Assembly (NCBI GenBank): GCA_030144725.1
Contig: JASKMD010000029.1
Location: forward strand, 16,077,135 to 16,141,134
From: Haematococcus lacustris
Taxonomy: Eukaryota; Chlorophyta; Chlorophyceae; Chlamydomonadales; Haematococcaceae
Direction: 5' to 3'
Length of the DNA stretch: 64,000 nucleotides
The notes below the pieces were generated by a model. It worked only from the letters and a program-made list of their open reading frames with translations, was not told the DNA's origin and made no database searches. The translations under genes were made by a program, and so were the position numbers. Numbering within the stretch: position 1 is the stretch's first letter; every line of letters begins with the position of its first letter. Below, in pieces: positions 18,074 through 30,700 of this stretch.

Positions 18074-21000
18074 ATGGTGCGCCCTACCCCTCGGGCGCCG
18101 CACGTCGCTGGCATCCCATCGATGAACTGTGCATGGCTCAAATCGCAGACGCCCAAAGAGCACTTCTTGGAGCAACTGCTTCAAGACACAAACTTCATTG
18201 CTGCCGTGAGGAGCGGAGATGTCAGAGAAGCCGGCATGGCCAGCTGGACCTACTTTAAGGTGAGCTTCAGAGTGGGCAATGAGCACTTGGACGGGCTCTT
18301 GGATGGGCTCTTACCCAGTCCCAGCACCCAGTACCTAGTACCCAGCCACCAGCCCCCTTGTCCCTCACTAGGGCCTTCATTTGATCCGGACCAGTAGCGG
18401 CCACTAGCAGCCACTATCGGGAATACTAGTGGGCAAAAGTGGCCCGACTCAAATGGTATTAATGGGCTGTGTGGGGTATACCCAATGCACATGGACATGG
18501 TGCACGAGTGCCTACCACCTACATCATTACCCAGTCACCAGCCCTTGCCTGCCTCTACATAGCCATGACAGCTATGTATGTAAGCTCAGCCTTGTGCTGC
18601 TGTGGGGCACCTTCTGCCCAACAGGCGAACCTCAGCCGCTTCATCCGAGACCACAACAGTCAGCGAGGCACCGGTGAGCCTCCGCCCTCACAGCCACCTT
18701 GCCACTGTATCAGCCCTTACGGAGCATCAGGGTGGCTAGCTACATTTCCACTGACAGCAGTAAGATGTGGAATCCAAGGATGACGAAGGGGGCAGACGTG
18801 CAGGATGCAGTTGGGGCACACATGGGAGCAGCTGCTGTGCTGGGGATTCAGTATGTCGCATGCAAGGCTGGCAAGGTACACATGCATCCCTTTACATCGC
18901 GTCACCTGTCAGCGTTACCCATTAGCATCACATATCAGCCTTACCTGAAACATAGCCCACCTATCAGCCCTATCAACATTCCAGAGCCTGACTGGCATGG
19001 GAGCAGGGTGCTGGGGTACACATGGGAATACATGGGATGCAGCTGGGGAGTGAATGGGAGAGCACCTCCGCCATTTCCCACACCTCCCACCTCCACACCT
19101 CACCAGCCTTGCATGCCACTATTTCGCTAGGCTAGTTGACTGTTCTTTGGTGGCATCAGGGGGTATGGGGGAGGCCACCTTCCACACGCCCCGCATTGCA
19201 GCAGAGCTGAGTGGTGGCGCGGCCCGGCCGCCACGTGATGTTCAACCCGGCGAGTGGTGAGTGTGAACACTGAACACGTCATAGGTGCAGCCTGGCATGT
19301 TGTACAGAGTTTCAAGTGTCAGGTCTGCCTGTCTGACCACAGCCACGCACCCGCCTGCCCTGCAAGCATCACCTCCTCGTGCTAGGCTGCGAGCTGGTGA
19401 GGCCAGCGAAGTCCATGAGGCTGAGTCCATGAGGCTGAGTCCATGAGGCTGAGTCAATGAGGCTGAGTTAATGAGGCCAAGTGATTGAGGCCGACTTGTG
19501 GTTGCAGGGTGAGTGTTGCCGCTGGCGTGGGGCGCGGCGTTGTGGAGCCGGAGCTGGTGGGGCAGAGTGGGCAGGTGGTGGCGGTGGAGGCTCAGGGCTG
19601 GGTTGAGCTGCACCTGCCTCGCCTAGGTCCCCAAGGTCAGCCTACAGCAGCAGGGGTGGGGTGGGTCCCAGAGGCAGGGACCAGGCGCAGGAGCAGGTCA
19701 GGAGCAGGGGCATGGCCAGGATGAGGCTTCCTTTCCCTGCTGACAAATGCTCCGAAGAGCGGCGAGCTCTGAAGAGTCGAGGTTAAGCTAGCAACAGGCT
19801 ACGGTGGCATGGTGATGGAACCAAATGCTGGTTGGCTGCGCCTCTTACTACTGCTCAACAGCAGGGTTAGAGGCTAGGGCTTGTGCTTGGCGTGCCTCCC
19901 TGATCTCCTGCTTCTTTAGCTGCACCCTTCGGCCTGCTGCCCCACAGGCCTCACTGTCCGGCTGCAGCAGAAGCACCTCACCCCGGTCCCAGCTGGCAGC
20001 CCAGGTAAGCCAAGGAGTGAAAGGGCCTTGGGGCAGCCCAGGGCAGACCAGAACAGGCCAAGGAGTCATAAGCCCCAAGGCAGGCAAGGTGTCAGAAGGC
20101 GCGAGGTAAGCCCAGGGCAGCCAAGGGCAGCAGGGATGAGGTCAGGGCTATTAGGGCAGCCAAGGGTGCACAGCTGCACAGCTGCACAGTGGCGAAGGGC
20201 TGTGCCGCAAGCAGCCTGGGTTGCAGGTCACGTAGATGCTGCCCCGCCGCACCTGACCACTGCCGTGCAGAGTAGGGTTAGGCGGCACAGGCAGGTGGGG
20301 ATGGGCGGGGCAGGTGCTGGGCAGGTGGTACAGCACAGTGTGCACAGCTTGCCATGGTCCATGACGGTGACACAGTTGCACTGGTTCTGCGACAGACTGG
20401 GGAAGCTGCTTGGCGTGTTCCATGGTCGGTGCAGGGGAGGACTTGACAGGCAGGCAGCAGCACTTTGAGGGCTATGTCCGGTCGAGCAACCTGGGCCAGC
20501 CCCTGCCCCCTTCCAAAGGTCAGTGGCAGGCTAGGTGACCGATGCAACACATACACGCACAGCCCACTGGGCAGTCGGTGCAAGCTGCTTGATAGCGAGG
20601 TGCCGGGGAACGTCATTGCTGCCCCTGCCCCTGCCCCTGCCCCTGCCCCTGCCCCTGCCCCTGCCCCTGCCCCTGCCCCTGCCCCTGCCCCTGCCCCTGC
20701 CCCTGCCCCTGCCCCTGCCCCTGCCCCTGCCCCTGCCCCTGCCTCTGCCTCTGCCCCTGCCTCTGCCCCTGCCCCTGCCCCTGCCCCTGCCCCTGCCCCT
20801 GCCCCTGCCTCTGCCCCTGCCCCTGCCTCTGCCTCTGCCTCTGCCCCTACCTCTGCCCCTGCCTCTGCCCCTGCCCCTGCCCCTGCCCCTGCCTCTGCCC
20901 CTGCCTCTGCCCCTGCCCCTGCCCCTGCCCCTGCCCCTGCCCCTGCCCCTGCCCCTGCCCCTGCCCTGTCAATCCGTGTGGCCTGGTTCTGCTCCGTCCC

Positions 21001-22899
21001 AGCTCCCGCTGCCCTGTGCGTGGCATCCTGCAGTGAGCCAGCTGCTGGGCCGGGGCGTGAGCAAGGCGCGTGACGTTGCGCGCACAGTGCGGCGTGAGGT
21101 GCTGGCCCTGGAGGAGCTGGTGCCCTGGGAGCTGGTGGAGGCTGGGTGGCGGCAACGCCGCTCTGCCTGGCGCAAGGCGCTGCGCAGCATGGAGAGCAAT
21201 ACCAAGGTACCAAGGGGGAGGTGGGCAGCTGGAGGGGCAGGTGGCGTGAAGTTGGGCATGTGTGCGCTAGGGCTGGGTATGGTGGGGTATGGTGGGGAGG
21301 AGGGCACACCGCTGCAGTGCCAGAGAGCAAGTGTTCTGCCTGCATGAGTGATAGGGGCCCCTAGCAAAAGGAAGGCGGAGCAGGCTACAGGGGCCGGGCT
21401 GGGCTGACCAGGTGCATGGGTCAGCTGACGCGCTGTGTGTCGCCCGTTTTTGAGGATGATAGCTTGTGGTGAGCTCCCTTTCCTGGGCAACATGACAAGG
21501 GATGCACAACCTACATCCATAGCATGGCCTCCACAGGCATGCAAGGGCAGGGGAGCAGGGGCAGGGTGTGTCCTCTGAGTGGCAGGGGCTGGTGCCTTGC
21601 TTGCCCACAAGGCAAGAACTAGTTCAGGTGAAGCACTGTCAGGCGGCCTTGCGCACTGCCACAGGTCATCCTACTTGGGTCATGGTTGGGCAGGTGAGCG
21701 GGCATACCGGCGGACTGCTGCAGGGACCCCCGGATAAGGCTGCGGCCATCCATGCTGCCCTGCCCAGCCCTGCCTAGCCCTCCTGGCCCTGTGTACAGGC
21801 AGTGGACAGCCAAATCAGCCAGGTGGCTGCTGCCCTGCTGGAGCTGCACGCCGTGCTGCTGGCAGACCGGGCGGGTGCAGGGGGCGCAGGGCTGGCCAGG
21901 GGCAGCGCCTGGGAGCAGCGCTTGGTGGAACTGGCTGAAGGTGAGGGGGCTGCTGCTGCTGCTGCTGTTGCGTGTGGGCCATGCCTGTGTTGTAGCGAGG
22001 TGATGAAGAGAGTGCAAGGTGCCCAGTGTCCCTGGTCAATGCCCAGTGTGCTGGCATGGGATGGCATGGGCCCAGCCTCGTTTTTTACTAGTGGTGAAAA
22101 GCCTAACCTGACACTTGGCAGCACACGGCTGGTCTGCCCTACCGTCCCTCTGGCTTATTTACAGGGACCTTGATTGTGTGGCTTGGCTATGCAGGGGGCA
22201 ACAACTATCAGTGCCTGCAGCAGGTGTGGGAGGAGATGCATGAGGCCATGCGCGTGTGGCTGCACAGCCAGGGCCAAGCATTGCCTGTTTTGGCAGGCAG
22301 CCAAGGCCACCTTCCCCCCGCTACCATCACGGTACTCCCACCCGTCCAGCAGCCACCGCTACAGCAGCAGGGTGGCGGTGGTTACAAGCATTTGGGTCCG
22401 CGCGCCAGCTGGCAAGCACCTGGGATAGACAAAACCGCGTTCTCGACGGCGTTGACGGGGCTGCTGGCTTTGGAGTCTGGAGTGGCCGCGGGCCTGTCAG
22501 CAGTATGCCCTCCGTTGTCGCAAGTATGTGCCACCCTGTCCTCGACGAGACGCGAGGTGACAATAGAAAGAGACAGCATGCCACCTTTGTCGTGCGCAGG
22601 TCACCGTGGACAAAGTAGCTGCGCTGAGACGTGCTGCGTATTGTGGCTTGAGAGCGCTGCTTGCGAGAGAGGATTCGCAAGTTGTCTCCGCGTTTGAGGC
22701 GTTGGCATCGTCCGCGGACCTTGGGCCGCTCTTGGGCTTAGTGCAGGGCGACATGAGCCGGCTGAGCGATGCGGATGTGGTGGGCTTGCTTGCTGCCAGT
22801 CCGTTGCTGCGGCAAGAGCTGCAACTAGTCCGCGGGCTAGATTCAGAGCCCGACACCGACTGCGATGAAGGTGATGCCACGGACATGGACTCAGACTAG
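18074..22899 (+). CDS. Unrecognised multi-exon gene
   Basis: I do not recognise the product. Phase-consistent exons at the 5' end are 18074-18259 (starts MVRPTPRAPHVAGIP), 18625-18673, 19160-19256 and 19508-about 19635. They read SQTPKEHFLEQLLQDTNF, ATFHTPRIAAEL and GQSGQVVAVEAQGWVELHLP. Towards the 3' end, 21033-21206 (RGVSKARDVARTVRRE), 21799-21940 (VDSQISQVAAALLELHAVLL) and 22195 onward (NNYQCLQQVWEEMHEAMRV) also join in phase. A last exon at 22600-22899 ends in an acidic Asp/Glu tail before TAG. A TGTAA lies 182 bp further on. The middle (19640-21030) holds a CCCCTG array and is unresolved, so this could be two genes. The 3' half looks mostly helical. Confidence 0.5.
18348..18535 (+). repeat. 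Dispersed repeat, copy 2
   Basis: This direct copy of 16071-16255 lies in the first intron (18260-18624) of the preceding gene model. Confidence 0.75.
20622..20967. repeat. (CCCCTG)n hexanucleotide array, about 58 units
   Basis: It is a nearly continuous hexanucleotide array with scattered CCTCTG variants. It lies in an unresolved, probably intronic part of the + strand gene. The long Ala-Pro and Leu-Pro open frames across it are artefacts of the unit. Confidence 0.95.
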
Positions 22900-23029
22900 C
22901 ATTTCGGCACGGTTAAATACTAAGACCGTCCAACAAACTTCCGTGGGCCCTACTCGCGGTGCTTGTATTTTATTTCCATTGGATTACGAGAAGCATGGTG
23001 AAGGTTTCGCAAGCCACAGAGATGCAGCC

Positions 23030-23205
23030 ACTGAGGCGGTCGACTAAATGTGCGACGATTGGAGTTCGTTATTTATTACCTGTAAATGCCGCACTTGCAG
23101 CATTCACCCGCTGCGGCGGTCGTTTGAAACCCGCTGAGGCGGTCGATTAAAAAGTGCGACGATTGCTCAGTTTTTATTGCCTGTAACCGCCGCACTTTTC
23201 AGCAT
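23030..23205. repeat. Imperfect tandem duplication with TGTAA in each unit
   Basis: Two units of about 90 bp start ctgaggcggtcga, continue with gtgcgacgattg and end with tgtaa followed by a ccgcactt motif. Related motifs appear near 23610-23650 and in the inverted repeat at 32720-34010. The first TGTAA (23081-23085) can serve the gene ending at 22899. Confidence 0.6.
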
Positions 23206-23209
23206 CCGT

Positions 23210-23886
23210 CTGACTGGCCGGGGGTTGCTGAGAACGCCTGAGAACAGTGTCCTCTCTTGCTCTTAGGTAGCGAGGCTCTTATTAAAGTACGAGTAGCGTT
23301 GGGATACGGGTACGCAAGCCTGGTAGCTTGAAAGCGCAGTTAAAAGGTGCAAAAGGAACTTGTTTTGATAGTGACCGCGAGTAAAGGCGAAATCGCTTTC
23401 GGTCATGAGCGTTGAGCCCAGGCAAGAGCCCAGGGCGGGCAGGGTTTGAACGTCCGCGGTTGCGGGGGATGGACGGTTTGGAGCCAGCTATGCACGTCTC
23501 GGGATGGCCTGCGGCGAAGGACTTTTCGTCCTTTTCGTCCATTTCGAATCAAAGAGTTAAAAGTAAAGTAAAATAGCGTTGAGAGACGGGCTCGCGAGCT
23601 AGAGAGCTCCAGCCACTGAGGCGGCCGGTAACAAAGTGCGGCGGTTGGAGGCAGCACAGTTCTGATCTTGGTTAGAATACGAATAAGGTCAAAATGCTCT
23701 GAACCGTTCAGTGAACGACCCGTTATCAGATTATCATGTCTCAGACTTGACCATACGCCCCCAACCGTCTCAAACGCCCCCTAAGACCCTAGGAGGTGGC
23801 CGCTGGCACCCACTAGTGTGTGATGAGTGGATTGCATTATCAATGTACATACACTAATTGGATGGAGGTCCAAAGCTACTTACCTT
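23210..23886. other. Gene-free spacer
   Basis: I see no coding or RNA feature. The stretch ends in the cctt target duplication of the element at 23887. Confidence 0.5.
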
Positions 23887-26800
23887 GGTCACCCCCGCCA
23901 TTGGCTGCACCCCCATGGCTCATGAGATAAAAACTTGCTCATCTTTGCACGGATGAGGCCGCCGATTGGTGCGATGAGCTGGCGATGGCCTGACTAGAGT
24001 GCAGCCAGCCCCAGCGGTTTGCCGGGTGGCTGGCCCCCAACACGCGACGTGTTCTGAAGCATCGCACACACATATAGCGACGGCTATAGGCAGCCTGGAC
24101 CCAGAGCGGCGTGAATGGCGCAACCTGACTGGACATGCCAACTTTTCAGGTTAGCACGCAACAGTGTTGCAACGTCCCAGCACGCATCGAGACCCTCTCT
24201 TAAGCTCACCCGCTGCGTCCCGGCCTGCTCCCTTGCCCCCTGCTCTTGGGTGTCACCTCTGGTCATCCAATAACGCCCTGCAGGTCGATGGCATTGCGGA
24301 TTGGCCAATGGATTGGGAGCGTGACCGCGACAGCGGCTTCCTGTTGAACACAGGTACAGTCCACATGTGGCAGCTATTTCTTGGTTGCACAAGATGTTCT
24401 CCGCATTGTTGCCTGTGGCTCCTGAGAAACCACGAACGGCAAGAATTACTAAAAAATATGCTGGAACTGAGCTGTTACGAGAGTTTGACGCTGTGTAGGC
24501 CATGGTTGGCAAGAAAAGGGGAGTTAAGGCTACATGTGACAATGCCCAGAAAGGGAGAGAGGCTCTGGCACAGCGCAGGGCTGCTGAGGCTGAGGCCAAA
24601 GCACAGGCTGATGCTCGTGCTTATGAGGCACAGTTGCACCAGCTGCAGGCTGACCTGCAGCTGAGGGAGCAGCAAGTTGCTGACACCCAGCGCTTGCAAG
24701 ATCTACAGCAACAGATGCTTGACATCCAGCGGGAAGAAATTCAACGCAAGGAGCAGCAGGTGGTAGAGCAGCAGCACCAGTTGCAGCAGCAGCAGGCTGA
24801 CTTGCACTTGAGGGAGCAGCTGGTGGCTGAACAGCACCAACTGCAGCAGCAGCAGCAGGCAGACATGCACCTGAGGGAGCAGCTGGTGACAGAGCAGCAA
24901 CACCAACTGATATCAGGAGGCACCCGGTTGATATCAGGAGGCACCCGGTTGAGCAGCAACACCAACTGATATCAGGAGGCACCCGGCTGGCCTGCTTGCA
25001 GCGTACGTGTGATGCCTGCAAGGATAGGAAGGTGGGCGTGAAGGTGGGGTGTGAGGGTGTGCAGCTGCAGTACCGTCAGTTCAATAAGCTGGACAATGGG
25101 CAAGGCGTAGAGTTGGCCACAGTCCAAACCACGTTGGGTAACTTGGTGTCTGGCCTGAATGAGCTCATGCAGAAGCAGTTGTGGCATCAATACCTTGCCA
25201 AGCATCAGCGTGCCACCTTTAGGGAGCACTGTGCCGCTGTGCAGAACACACCGGGGCTTGTTGTCGTGTCGTGTGACTGGTCAGAGAAGCTCACCATCCA
25301 CCAAGACATAGCATGTCAAGGAGCATATTGGAAGCAGAGGACCATGTCAGTATTCGTGGCATGTGCACACTACCAGGACATGGCTGGCAACTACAGGGAG
25401 GAGTCAGTGTTTGTGAGTGCTGACAAGTGTGACCAGTCTGCTGAGGCTTCCACCACAGCCCTTGTGCAAGTGATTGAGTGTTTGCTGCAAGGCAGGAGGC
25501 ACCCGGATGGCATCTTGGGTGTGGCCAGCAACCTGGATGGGGCAAGGGGATCCAGGGCCAGCAACCTGGATGGGGCGCAGGGGTGGGTGGGCAAGATGGA
25601 CATGAGGCAGTTGTGTTTGTGGTCAGATGGTTGTGCATCACAGTTTAAGGGGGCCAAGGCCATTAGGTTGCATTGGCACCTAGCTAAGAGGGAGTGGAGG
25701 GAGCAGATGTTAGTGCATCTTGAACTCGTGGGAAAAGTGTGTGGGGCTGCTGTGCTGACAGATTGGGCAAACAAGCATTTTGCTGTGCCATGCCATGCAC
25801 AAGACACCAGTGCCAGCCACCGGCAACGTGGTCACATTATGTTTCGGCGCTACCTGGTGCTGGACGACGCTAGGCAAGCAGCTGTATGCAGCATGCCTGA
25901 GGCTGATGTGGAGCGCATGCATGATAATGTGGTGGGGTGCAGGGCGATGCACCGCATGGTGTTCACAGCTGACAGGGAGCAGCCTCAATGGGCCATGGCT
26001 GGTTGTGCATGCAGCACGTGCATGAGGGTGCCATGCCTGCCGTGCATGAAGCCTGACACCACCACCCCACTTAAGCCCATGCCCATGTTCCAAGACACAG
26101 TCATGGAGGTGAGGGAAGACGAAGAGTGTTACGCATTGTTGATGTGGTTCCATCCCGATTTGATGCATGATGAGGTGTGCTTTGGCAAACTGACCAACAC
26201 ACACTGTGCACGATATCGCATGCACATGGGGTGGAAGAGGCAAGAGGAACGTCGGGAATTGCGTCGTTTGGTGTTGAGGGAGCTCAGAAGTGAGGAGCTG
26301 GAGGCTGAATATATGGCTGAAAATGAGGCTGAATATGAGGCTGAATACGAGGCTGAATATGAGGCGAACGGTTAATGTGGCTATGTGGTGTAAGATGCAC
26401 GGGGGTCTACTTTGGAGCATCACAGACGGCCCACGGATGAAGACAACGCGATTCTGGTTTCCAGACATGTCAAGAACCCACACAAGGAAACGCACAAAAC
26501 TGGCAGTTCATCATTCGACGTCCTGGTTGGACAGTTATGGCGGCCGGAAAAGTGCCCATTTGGAGGAAGTTTGACATGGGGTGACGCGACACGAGTTGCA
26601 CGCTGCTCGGGTGCAGGGACAGGCCACAAGCCGTACAATCACTCTAATACATCTCACCAGCACTAGCACTAGCACTAGAACACATGTCAGGGGGGGTCCT
26701 GCGCCCGACAAAATTTCAAAAAAAAAATCCCCGTCCATGTCGCTGGGCCGCTGAGCGCGATAGCTGTTTGCCGAGCACAGCCCCATTAAGCAGGCTGTCC

Positions 26801-26979
26801 CCGGCACAACGCGACCCAATCTTCCAGCACCCCCGCCCGCCCCGGCACAGATGCACATCAGCCCGAGCATTTCGCTAGCTTCGCCTTGATGAGCTTCACC
26901 GCCCTTCGCAGGAATCGTTGAAAAACTCTTAAAGACCAGAAAGATTTTATCAGGGGTGCAGCCAATGGCGGGGGTGACC
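23887..26979 (+). mobile_element. Family-D DNA transposon, copy D1
   Basis: Terminal inverted repeats of 28 bp (one mismatch) begin ggtcacccccgccattgg at 23887-23914 and end in the complement at 26952-26979. A 4-bp target duplication, cctt, lies at 23883-23886 and 26980-26983. The element is 3093 bp long, with one long gene and TGTAA at 26389-26393. The first 330 bp is shared with 38418-38745. The family shares a coding signature with copies D2 and D3. A 4-bp duplication and GG..CC ends fit several cut-and-paste superfamilies, so I leave it unassigned. Confidence 0.85.
24502..26375 (+). CDS. Family-D transposase-like protein, D1 (in-frame deletion of a conserved block)
   Basis: The 624-codon frame is open to TAA. 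It begins MVGKKRGVKATCDNAQ and then forms a Gln-rich coiled coil (residues about 20-135). This segment is interrupted by a repeated 21-bp unit, tgatatcaggaggcacccgg, present three times at 24908-24990. The core has CDWSEKLTIHQD and then LCLWSDGCASQFKGAKA, both shared with D2. Immediately afterwards, near 25686, 28 codons present in D3 (NRFGVPVQWSYGATSHF and the DSEGG motif) are missing without loss of frame. Cys pairs (CACSTCMRVPCLPC) suggest a metal site near residue 515. The tail has Glu-Ala-Glu-Tyr repeats. The protein is translatable but probably inactive if the missing block holds catalytic residues. Confidence 0.65.
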
Positions 26980-26983
26980 CCTT

Positions 26984-27723
26984 GTGTCGTTACGAATAGC
27001 GTGTTGTTTTAACATTGAATGTCGCCTTGGCTGGGTACTGGCGGCAGGGTCCACGATGCATGCACCGAACGCGTTGATTCTTTGCAGTGCAATGCTTACC
27101 AAGCTGCTTTGCAACAGCAAGTCGCCACTATCCCGCAGCACGCCACTTTGCTCATAAAGGGCTCGAGTTGAGACGTACACGGGCTTTTCAGTAAAGCACT
27201 CCGATGACTGGCTGGTCTTGAGCCTCGGGTAGCAAACTACGACGCGCTAAACGCTGGGGTGCAAGGAGCTCAGCTTGCGATGGCCTGAATGAGATATGCG
27301 CAGTGAAAAGTGTTCTCAGGACGTGTAACAGCTGTCGGGCACTGTGTTTCTGGTTCGCAGCACCCGCAGTGTGCAGACGCGGTCCATTTGCTACTATCAG
27401 GAGGCTTGAAGGGCAGCTGCAATAGCGATGTCATGCTGAGTATAGTGGTGTGCTCCGGGTCTCTTGCGGTGCACAGTACAGTCCTACCCTAGTTCTAGCC
27501 ATCCAAAAAATCGAAAGTTTGAAAATCCCCTCGCCGCCCCGTTGTCCCCGAACCCTCGGCGGACACTACAATTCGTTTCAGGGAGACAGCACAGACTTCA
27601 GCTGCCTGACCGCAGCAGTGGGGCTTGACCGCTTCAGGGGTTTACAGATCGCTTGCACACGCGAGCCCGGCCCGCTTGCCAGACTAGCACTTGCAGGGCA
27701 GGAAGGGACTTTTACCCGCAACG
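26984..27723. other. Upstream region of the RWP-RK gene
   Basis: I see no gene. The stretch runs from the right end of D1 to the start codon at 27724 and presumably contains the promoter and 5' UTR. No TATA-like element could be assigned with confidence. Confidence 0.45.
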
Positions 27724-30700
27724 ATGCCAAGGGCGCGTGATGAGCCTGGCGAGTTTCAAGAGCCGTCGCCAGTTTTAGCTTCGCTCGCTGTCAACGGTAC
27801 CAGGGCAGAGTTACGGCGGGTAAGTGCCCCTCTTCATGTAAAGTGCTGATGCTACCCAATGTCCTGGCGCGCCTGAACGCCAAAGGGCAATGGAGCCGGG
27901 CGAAGTGGGGCGCCCCCGAGTAGTGAAGTTACCAATGCAATAGCCAGAGCATCACCACGAATGACTGCGGCGCGATTTCGGCATATGAAAGGATGGAAGG
28001 TCGCTTGAATGGCACGGGCGACCTGCGTCACTTGGCCGCTGGACGCCGCCTGTATGCGAATGTCAATGTCCGGCTCCTGACACACTGAATGTCGCTGTTT
28101 GTGGAACGGGTTGTGAACGCATGTTGTGCGACTGCCTGCGCGGCTGGTCAGGTGTACCACCTGCCGCGAGAGCAAGCAGCTGAGGAATTGCACATTAGCC
28201 TTGCACACCTCAAGCGCACTTGCCAGCAGCTTGGTGTTGTGAGGTGAGCATGGTTGAGACAAGGTGTGTAATGCAGAGGTCCTTCGTGACCTGCATGCTC
28301 CCTGCTGCCACCACATGGGCTCTAATTACAATTCTGACAAGACTGGAAAAATAACAAGCTTGGAATGACATGTGCTTGCTGCTTCAGGTGGCCTTACAGG
28401 AAGCTGGACAGCCTGTACCAGCTCCGCTCATACCTTGAGAAGCAGCCCAGGCCCAATGCAGCCCTCCAGCGGGTGAGGACAGGCTGCTGCCAATACCCAG
28501 AAATCTACACACACACCTTGCCTGGCCTACATGGCCCTGCCCACCTGCCACCTGCACTGGCACCTCCCTGCTGTGGCAGCAGCACTGCTGATGACATGGG
28601 CAATGTGTGTTTAGACAACATCAGACTTACCTTGACCTCAGCATGTGTGTGCACTGGCACTGGCAGCACTCCCTTTCTTTGCATGGTGCAGTTGGGAGGT
28701 GCACAAGCAGGCCCATGATGCGTCAGAGCAGTTACCCATCAGCCTCGCAGACTTAGAGTTTGAGAGGAACGGAAGCGCACTCAACACCATGACAGTGCAC
28801 CACAGCAACTGCCCTCACACTCTCATCTAGGTTTACCATGGGCCCTCCCATGTCCACCCATGCAGCTTTTGCCATGTCTATTGCAGTGTTGACTATGCAC
28901 AGCTCTACCCAGCCTCCCTTCCCTTACTGTTGTCCCCACCCCACCCCTAGGGTCCTCATCACAGCCAGCAGTGCAAAGACAGCAAGTGTGACGCCTTACA
29001 CTTGCAACGGACCTCCGCACACATCTTGACACACGGCAACCTTAAGTACCACATCCTTGTCCTGTTTGCAGGCCCATCTGCGCGCAATTGAGCTGGAGCT
29101 GCAGCGCATATACAACGACCCCAACCATGAGATTGGCGCTGACCTAATGGCCCTGCGGCGTCACTGCTGGAAGCAGGCCCAGAGGATCAAGAACCGCGCC
29201 AGCTGCAGCAGCCTCGCCTCCGCCTCCGCCTCCGCCTTGCAGAGCCCAGCTTCCCCCAGCAGCCAGCAGTCCTCAGGCAGCAGGCAGCGCCCCACCTCTG
29301 TCACTCCTGGCAGGCGCTGGGCTGTTCCTGGCGCCCGTGCTGAGCTTGTCAGCGTTGATTACAGCGGCTCCCTGCACTGTCCAGGTGTTGCCCAGCTGGA
29401 GCCTCTGAGAACAGCCAGCTTCTCAGCAGGCACTGTTCGGGGGCAGGGGGTCAAGGTCGAAACTGATGCTGGCCAGAGAGAATGGGGCTTCGCGAATGTC
29501 AAGAGTGAGGCGTCAGATTCCGGCAGCGGCGAAGCTCAGGAGCAGGCTCGCGTGATGCACGAAGCCGTCTTACCATGCCGCACCAGCGTCAAGCGTAGCT
29601 CAGTCGATCACCTGCCAGTGCAACGTCGCAGCCGTTCCGGGCTGCGCAACCACACATCGCTCAAGACAGAGGACAACGAGGTTCGCCGTCAGCTTACGCG
29701 CGCTTTTCAAGGATTCGACCCACGTGATGACGCCTCAGAGGGGCAGGGCGCAGCATCAGCACCCTTGCCTAGCGTCACGTCCCTGGTTGCGCAGCATGCC
29801 GGAGTAGAGAGCACACAGAGCACACAGAGCAGCAAGCGTGACGTCGACGGAGGGTTGTTCGGCAGCACGCCGGGCCGAGGCAGCAGCTTTGGGGCAAGCA
29901 CGGCGCATTTTCCGGACAGGTCGAACCGCAGGCCCTCTCAGCTGGCAGGCGTGCGCTCCTTTGGCGCGGAAGCTGGTACACTGCACTCACTGCCCACCTC
30001 GACATGTGCTGCCCGCATGGCCATCAGGGATGCCTTGCTGCCCAACCACGGCCACCGCAGTGGTCTTACTGGCTGGGAAGATGAGAAGCGCTGGCATAGC
30101 AGCTACCCACCTTCCCCTGTGCTGCCCACCTTTGGCTCCCTGCCCTCCTCCATGGGGCACTTCTCAGCTGCAGGGCCCTCGACCCCTACACAGCAGCGCC
30201 CCAGCCTGCTGGCAGCGCCGCTGGGCCATGCCTCTATGTCTGGCTCGTACCCTGCAGCTGGCATGCAGGGACCCCACAGCCATTGTGTGGAGGAGGCGCG
30301 GGTGCCATCCCCTGCAGCTGGCAGCAGCCGCCTGGAGCCCCACATGGGTGACACACTGGGGGTGGTAGACAGTGGCCTGCCAAACACCCACAGCTTCACC
30401 AGGGCTGGGCCAACAGGCGCCAGGCTCCCAGCGGCCAACCCTTTTGGCGCCCTGCCGCCGCTGGCTTTGCAGCCTCTTCCCTGTCCACCTCCCGCCTGGC
30501 TGCTGGCAGCTGACAGCAGCCACTTGGAACCCACGCCGAGGCCAGACATCGGCAACGGTGGTGTTGGCAGCGAGTGGGCTGGCTACCATGACCACGACTT
30601 CATGCTGCAAGTACCTGATGATTTCATGCAGGACGCCGACTGCATGGACATGGACCTGTGTGGTGGGATGGGTGCGCTGGAGGCTGATGCTGACAGCTGC

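Noticed and set aside
18699..18875. Candidate exon reading VASYISTDSSKMWNPRM
   Set aside because: It fits neither the phase of the exon before (18625-18673) nor of the exon after (19160-19256), whereas those two join each other correctly.
20278..21347. Long open frames across the CCCCTG array on both strands
   Set aside because: They are repeat artefacts; the supported exons of the + strand gene lie outside the array.
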